Source of the DNA: Paracoccus sp. R12_2
Lineage (GTDB): Bacteria; Pseudomonadota; Alphaproteobacteria; Rhodobacterales; Rhodobacteraceae
Direction of reading: 5' to 3'
Assembly: GCF_017744015.1 (NCBI RefSeq)
Contig: NZ_JAGHRA010000012.1
Location: 1-64,000 of the forward strand
Length of the DNA: 64,000 nt
Part shown: piece by piece, positions 63,600-64,000 of the stretch
Position numbering within the stretch: the stretch's first letter is position 1
Layout: each line of letters opens with the position of its first letter
The notes under the pieces: generated by a model
Database searches by the model: none
Seen by the model: only the letters and a program-made list of their open reading frames with translations
What the model was told of the DNA's origin: nothing
Translations under genes and position numbers: made by a program

Positions 63600-64000
63600 G
63601 CCGTGGGGCCGACATGGCCCCCGACGCGCAGCCCACGCTGCGCAAGATCATCCATATCGACATGGACGCGTTCTATGCCTCGGTCGAGCAGCGCGATCAC
63701 CCCGAACTGCGCGGCACGCCCGTCGCGGTCGGCGGCTCCAGCCTGCGCGGCGTGGTCGCGGCCGCCAGCTATGAGGCGCGGGTGTTCGGGGTGCGATCCG
63801 CCATGCCGTCTGTCACGGCAAAACGTCTGTGCCCGGACCTGATCTTCGTCAAGCACCGCTTCGATGTCTATCGCGAGGTCAGCGCCCAGATCCGCGACAT
63901 CTTCGCCGACTACACGCCGTTGATCGAGCCGCTTTCGCTGGACGAAGCCTATCTGGACGTGACCGACCATCTGTGGCCCGGACAGACCGCGACCCAGGTC
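63596..64000 (+). CDS. dinB: DNA polymerase IV, DinB (partial, 3' end beyond window)
   Basis: First 135 residues of a Y-family polymerase; the frame is open to the edge. The metal-binding motif [14 protein letters not shown] holds Asp22, and [11 protein letters not shown] near residues 115-122 gives the second Asp/Glu pair. [29 protein letters not shown] is the family's incoming-nucleotide region. The ATG overlaps the ygfZ stop (ATGA). No LexA box is evident before the operon. Translesion synthesis role follows from the family. Confidence 0.93.
   Translation, partial: MSRGADMAPDAQPTLRKIIHIDMDAFYASVEQRDHPELRGTPVAVGGSSLRGVVAAASYEARVFGVRSAMPSVTAKRLCPDLIFVKHRFDVYREVSAQIRDIFADYTPLIEPLSLDEAYLDVTDHLWPGQTATQV

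Noticed and set aside
1..64000. CRISPR array, prophage, IS element or integrative element
   Set aside because: No spaced direct repeats, transposase, integrase or phage structural genes were seen on either strand; base and codon use look uniform by eye.

Overview
This is a GC-rich stretch of ordinary chromosome from an alphaproteobacterium, most likely Paracoccus or a close Rhodobacterales relative. That placement is inferred from an O2-dependent cob gene set with cobG, from an alphaproteobacterial anti-Shine-Dalgarno sRNA, and from the familiar look of the proteins; no marker gene was compared. Genes are tightly packed, with many ATGA/GTGA/TTGA stop-start overlaps. I see no rRNA, tRNA, IS element, prophage or CRISPR array.

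Region by region: (1) 1-12.6 kb is the aerobic cobalamin (B12) cluster. A sigma70-like promoter and a cobalamin riboswitch on the minus strand lead into DUF1636-cobW-cobN-cobG-cobH-cobI-cobJ-cobL-cobE-cobM-cobB (cobB runs off the left edge). cobK is embedded in the opposite orientation, and cobO diverges. (2) 12.7-15.1 kb holds trehalose synthesis (otsBA) and a candidate alpha-r14/CcsR-type sRNA. (3) 15.1-20 kb holds an asparaginase with a lectin-like tail, and a periplasmic molybdenum oxidoreductase (2Fe-2S subunit, Mo subunit, dihaem cytochrome c) behind an exact GGAAC-N16-CGTT ECF-type promoter. (4) 20-24.2 kb holds a histone-deacetylase-fold amidohydrolase and a three-gene overlapping cassette (HAD-UbiA fusion, GT-C glycosyltransferase, SMR-like transporter) that looks like a polyprenyl-phosphate-pentose glycosylation pathway. 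(5) 24.4-31.4 kb looks like a quinone/electrophile detoxification regulon: pirin-DUF924, a ring-cleaving dioxygenase fused to a carboxylesterase, a GNAT-like protein, two further VOC proteins, an FMN quinone reductase and a LysR regulator. The two divergent promoters carry the same 19-bp inverted repeat. (6) 31.4-33.2 kb: malonyl-CoA synthetase and a small membrane protein. (7) 33.2-44.5 kb: alpha-glucosidase and the glycogen cluster glgBCAX-glgP, with a LacI-type palindrome in the divergent promoter. (8) 44.7-49.8 kb: malate synthase G, leuB, a lytic transglycosylase and a small hypothetical. (9) 50-53.4 kb: YbaK-like deacylase, aldo/keto reductase, and a divergent kynurenine pair (alpha/beta-hydrolase formamidase and kynureninase) around a perfect inverted repeat. 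(10) 53.5-58.7 kb: RND efflux pump with two adaptors. (11) 58.9-64 kb: msrBA, nitronate monooxygenase, then ABC exporter-ygfZ-dinB (dinB runs off the right edge).

The most promising material for new biology is the LysR-linked quinone regulon with its shared operator and MhqO-MhqD fusion, and the HAD-UbiA/GT-C/SMR cassette. The cobK inversion with overlapping start codons and the anti-SD sRNA are also notable.
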